The notes beneath the pieces were generated by a model. The model was given only the letters and a program-made list of their open reading frames with translations, was not told where the DNA came from and ran no database searches. A DNA stretch of 5,575 nt, from assembly GCA_903915315.1 (NCBI GenBank), contig CAIWSO010000197.1:1-5575 (forward strand). Direction: 5' to 3'. The DNA comes from an uncultured Spartobacteria bacterium (GTDB lineage Bacteria; Verrucomicrobiota; Verrucomicrobiia; Chthoniobacterales; Terrimicrobiaceae). Below are positions 3,362 through 5,575 of this stretch, piece by piece; within the stretch, counting starts at the first letter, position 1; each line of letters opens with the position of its first letter. The position numbers and the translations under genes were made by a program.

Positions 3362-5575
3362 TTGACTAAATTACGCCTCTATTCCCTATTCGCCGCCACG
3401 GCTCTCTGCTTGTGCGGGAATCTTCTCGCTGAGGATTCCTCCAACATCTTTTTACAGGGCTATCAGGAGTTTCAGGCTGGTGAGAAATGCGAACGCGACA
3501 GCCAATTGCGTGAAGCACTTAATCGCTACACGACAGCCGAAAAAACTTTGGAACATCTCCAAAAAATGGATCCAAATTGGCAGGAAAGCGTCGTCGCATA
3601 CAGACTCAGAAAGACGAAAGAGAGCATTGAGCGGGTTCGCTCGATCATTGCAAACGTTCCCCCAGTGGAGGAAACGGTCACAGCACCTCTGCCCTCCCGA
3701 GGCTTTGATATTGATATCCCAGAACCGCTCGTAAATACGCGGCCCACCGACCCCTCTCCTATCCAAGAAATGGATGCAAGGACTTCCTCCCCCTTGCTCG
3801 AAATGCAACGCGCGCTCAAGGACTCACGCAAGGAAGTCGCCCGACTTGAGAAGAAACTTCAGGAACAAGTCGAAAAATCCAACGGCCAATTGGCGAGCGC
3901 AAAGATGGAAGTCGAAAAGACCAAGACCGCGCTCGTGGAATACAAGTCCCGCTTGGCTCAAGCCGAGGACTCGCTCGCCAGCGCAACACGTGAACGTGAT
4001 CAATTCAAAGCCAAAGCCGCCGCTCCCGAGCAACATTTCGAAAAACTTTCCAACCGCATCACCCAACTCGAATCCGAAAAAGAAGCCCTCCAAGAAGAAA
4101 ACGATCGCATCGCTACGAAACTCGATAGCGCCGCAGCCTACGTCCAAAGCTCGAAAGCCGCTTTGAATGACTCCGAGACAGACCGCAAATCGCTAGCGCG
4201 CGAACGCGACCAAGCTGTCGCCCGCACAAAACGCATCAAGGATAACGACACCGAGATCCAGCGCCTGAGCGAACAAATGGAGCAAATGAAAAAAGAATTC
4301 CAGATCGACAAGTCCGCCTTGGAATCCCAACTCGCGGAGCAGAAACCCAAGCTCGATCAGTTGGCCAAAATTGAAGCGGAGAACAAAGTCCTCGCGGACA
4401 AACTCAGCCAAGCCGAAAAAATCCTCGCCGGTGGAACTAAAACCGATGGCCAAAAAGCCATGCTGGAAATGGCGACCCAGATGGAATCGCTTCAAAAAAA
4501 TGTCGATAGCCTCCAATCTGAATTGACTGACCGTGACCAAAAAATCAAAAGTTTGGTTGCCAATTTAAGCGAGGCCTCAGCCGAGAGTAACCGACTGAAA
4601 CTCGCCACCAAGCCGAATGAGGAACAAAAACGTCTTACGGATGAAAACGAACTCCTCCGTAATGTTGTTTTACGCCAACTCAAGGAAGTCAACGAGCGTC
4701 AAGCCGCCGCAACCGACTTGGAAAGACAACTCCTCGAGCTTGAGGTGAAGTCCGAGTCGATCATGGATCGTATCTCCGATGTCAAAGCTCCCCTCACTCC
4801 GCTCAGCGACGACGAAAAACTGTTGTTTAAAGCTCCGGCGGTATTTTTATCAGCGCCAAATTCCGAATCCTTATCCGTCTCCATGGTCGTTGTGAAACAA
4901 GGCTCTGCATCGCAGAAATCCCCGACCCCCGAATCCGTTTCAGCGTCCGAATCGGTGAGTGATGACGTCGAAACCCTCGACACCAAAGCCCGTGAGTTGG
5001 CAGATTTGGCGGCCGAATTGTATAAAGACAAACGGTACTTTGATGCCGTTATTATCTACCGCCGCGCCCTCCAGGCTGCCCCCGACAACCTTTTTGTGAT
5101 AGCCAATTTGGCGATCGCCAAAATCCAAACCGGAAAGATCCGCGATGCCCAAGCCGGACTCGAAAAGGTTCACGCTCAAAAACCCAAGGACATTTTGGTT
5201 TTGACGAATCTCGCTATTGTTTATTCGAAATTGAAAAATTTCGACAAAGCTCTCGAAACTTTGAATGAGATTCTTTCACTGGATCCTAAAAATGCCGTCG
5301 CCCACAATTACATGGCCATCGTTCTGGGAAAAACCGGGAAATTCAAAGAATCCGAAGATTACTTCCTCAAAAGCATCGCGCTAGATCCAAGCTACGCCAA
5401 AGCCTACTTCAATCTGGCTGTCATGTATATCGCCCAAACCCCTCCCTCGCTCGATCTCGCCCGCACCAATTACGAAAAAGCGCTAGCCCTCGGAGCTGAG
5501 CCTGATGAAATCCTCGAGCGCCGACTCAATCCCACACCGAGTGCAACACCGAGTGCAACACCGAGTGCAACACCG
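3362..5575 (+). CDS. exported coiled-coil and tetratricopeptide repeat protein (3' end outside window)
   Basis: A single frame of 738 codons runs from TTG 3362 to the right edge with no stop, so the C-terminus is missing. An in-frame TGA at 3350-3352 leaves only TTG 3362 or ATT 3356 as starts that keep the N-terminus. The TTG gives a good Sec signal peptide: MTKLR, a hydrophobic core, and likely cleavage after LLA at residue 23. No lipobox is seen. Residues 25-95 are helical and TPR-like (FLQGYQEFQAGEK...EALNRYTTAEKTL). A Pro-rich spacer leads to a very long, charged coiled coil (about 148-475). A Ser/Pro-rich linker (about 478-540) follows. Five TPR units lie at 543-576, 577-610, 611-644, 645-678 and 679-715, three ending LDP or similar. 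A TPSA-repeat tail starts at 725. It is probably a periplasmic or envelope scaffold for protein-protein contacts, with no catalytic motif. It is divergent from the mla cluster; a functional tie is unproven. Confidence 0.88.
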   Translation, partial: MTKLRLYSLFAATALCLCGNLLAEDSSNIFLQGYQEFQAGEKCERDSQLREALNRYTTAEKTLEHLQKMDPNWQESVVAYRLRKTKESIERVRSIIANVPPVEETVTAPLPSRGFDIDIPEPLVNTRPTDPSPIQEMDARTSSPLLEMQRALKDSRKEVARLEKKLQEQVEKSNGQLASAKMEVEKTKTALVEYKSRLAQAEDSLASATRERDQFKAKAAAPEQHFEKLSNRITQLESEKEALQEENDRIATKLDSAAAYVQSSKAALNDSETDRKSLARERDQAVARTKRIKDNDTEIQRLSEQMEQMKKEFQIDKSALESQLAEQKPKLDQLAKIEAENKVLADKLSQAEKILAGGTKTDGQKAMLEMATQMESLQKNVDSLQSELTDRDQKIKSLVANLSEASAESNRLKLATKPNEEQKRLTDENELLRNVVLRQLKEVNERQAAATDLERQLLELEVKSESIMDRISDVKAPLTPLSDDEKLLFKAPAVFLSAPNSESLSVSMVVVKQGSASQKSPTPESVSASESVSDDVETLDTKARELADLAAELYKDKRYFDAVIIYRRALQAAPDNLFVIANLAIAKIQTGKIRDAQAGLEKVHAQKPKDILVLTNLAIVYSKLKNFDKALETLNEILSLDPKNAVAHNYMAIVLGKTGKFKESEDYFLKSIALDPSYAKAYFNLAVMYIAQTPPSLDLARTNYEKALALGAEPDEILERRLNPTPSATPSATPSATP
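5534..5575 (+). repeat. in-frame 12-bp tandem repeat encoding Thr-Pro-Ser-Ala
   Basis: The unit ACACCGAGTGCA occurs at 5534-5545, 5546-5557 and 5558-5569, with a half copy at 5570-5575, where the window ends. All copies are identical. The unit is four codons long and in frame, so it adds TPSA to the end of the coiled-coil/TPR protein without shifting the frame. The total copy number is unknown because the array continues past the edge. Confidence 0.95.

Noticed and set aside
3222..3365. A + strand frame that stays open through the divergent intergenic region to the TGA at 3363-3365
   Set aside because: It has no ATG, GTG or TTG start before 3339, and its translation is polar with no recognisable pattern. 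It is most likely a chance open stretch.
3452..5179. Several - strand frames of 60-118 codons and short + strand frames within the long coiled-coil/TPR gene
   Set aside because: They are shadows of a 738-codon frame with a signal peptide, heptad-like sequence and TPR units. Their translations show no family motif.
5534..5575. A possible CRISPR array start
   Set aside because: The 12-base units are directly adjacent with no spacers and are in frame with the coding sequence, so this is a coding tandem repeat.

Overview
The window looks like chromosomal DNA from a Gram-negative (diderm) bacterium. The gene content and protein style suggest Verrucomicrobiota, perhaps an Opitutae/Puniceicoccales-type lineage: an MlaE-MlaF-MlaD cassette whose MCE protein ends in an LRQHGILWYKD-type tail, next to an exported coiled-coil/TPR protein. 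This placement is an inference from protein character, with no database search. Shine-Dalgarno sequences are weak or absent before every gene start, which limits start-site calls. I see no mobile element, RNA gene, CRISPR array or phage gene.

Layout, left to right. (1) Positions 1-488, + strand: the C-terminal part of a major-facilitator-superfamily transporter, cut by the left window edge. (2) Positions 493-3225, - strand: a compact four-gene cluster read leftward, in the order small 86-residue protein, mlaE (permease), mlaF (ATPase), mlaD (MCE substrate-binding protein). mlaE and mlaF overlap by one base, and mlaF and mlaD are 10 bases apart, so these three are almost certainly one operon. 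The 86-residue gene lies 33 bases upstream of mlaE and probably belongs to it, but an inverted repeat straddles its stop codon. (3) Positions 3226-3361: a short divergent intergenic region that should hold the promoters for both directions. (4) Positions 3362 to the right edge, + strand: one uninterrupted reading frame of 738 codons with no stop. It starts at a TTG and encodes a secreted protein with a signal peptide, a very long coiled coil, a Ser/Pro-rich linker, five TPR units and a TPSA-repeat tail that runs off the window.

How the genes fit together. MlaE, MlaF and MlaD form the inner-membrane core of an MCE-type ABC transporter that moves phospholipids between the inner and outer membranes. 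The partners known from E. coli (MlaB, MlaC, MlaA) are not in this window. The 86-residue protein sits where an accessory factor might be expected, but it is not recognisably MlaB. The divergent coiled-coil/TPR protein is predicted to be outside the cytoplasm and may be a periplasmic scaffold. Any link to the Mla system rests only on adjacency.

The items most worth a second look are the unassigned 86-residue protein, the inverted repeat between it and mlaE, the coiled-coil/TPR architecture, and the in-frame 12-base tandem repeat at the right edge.
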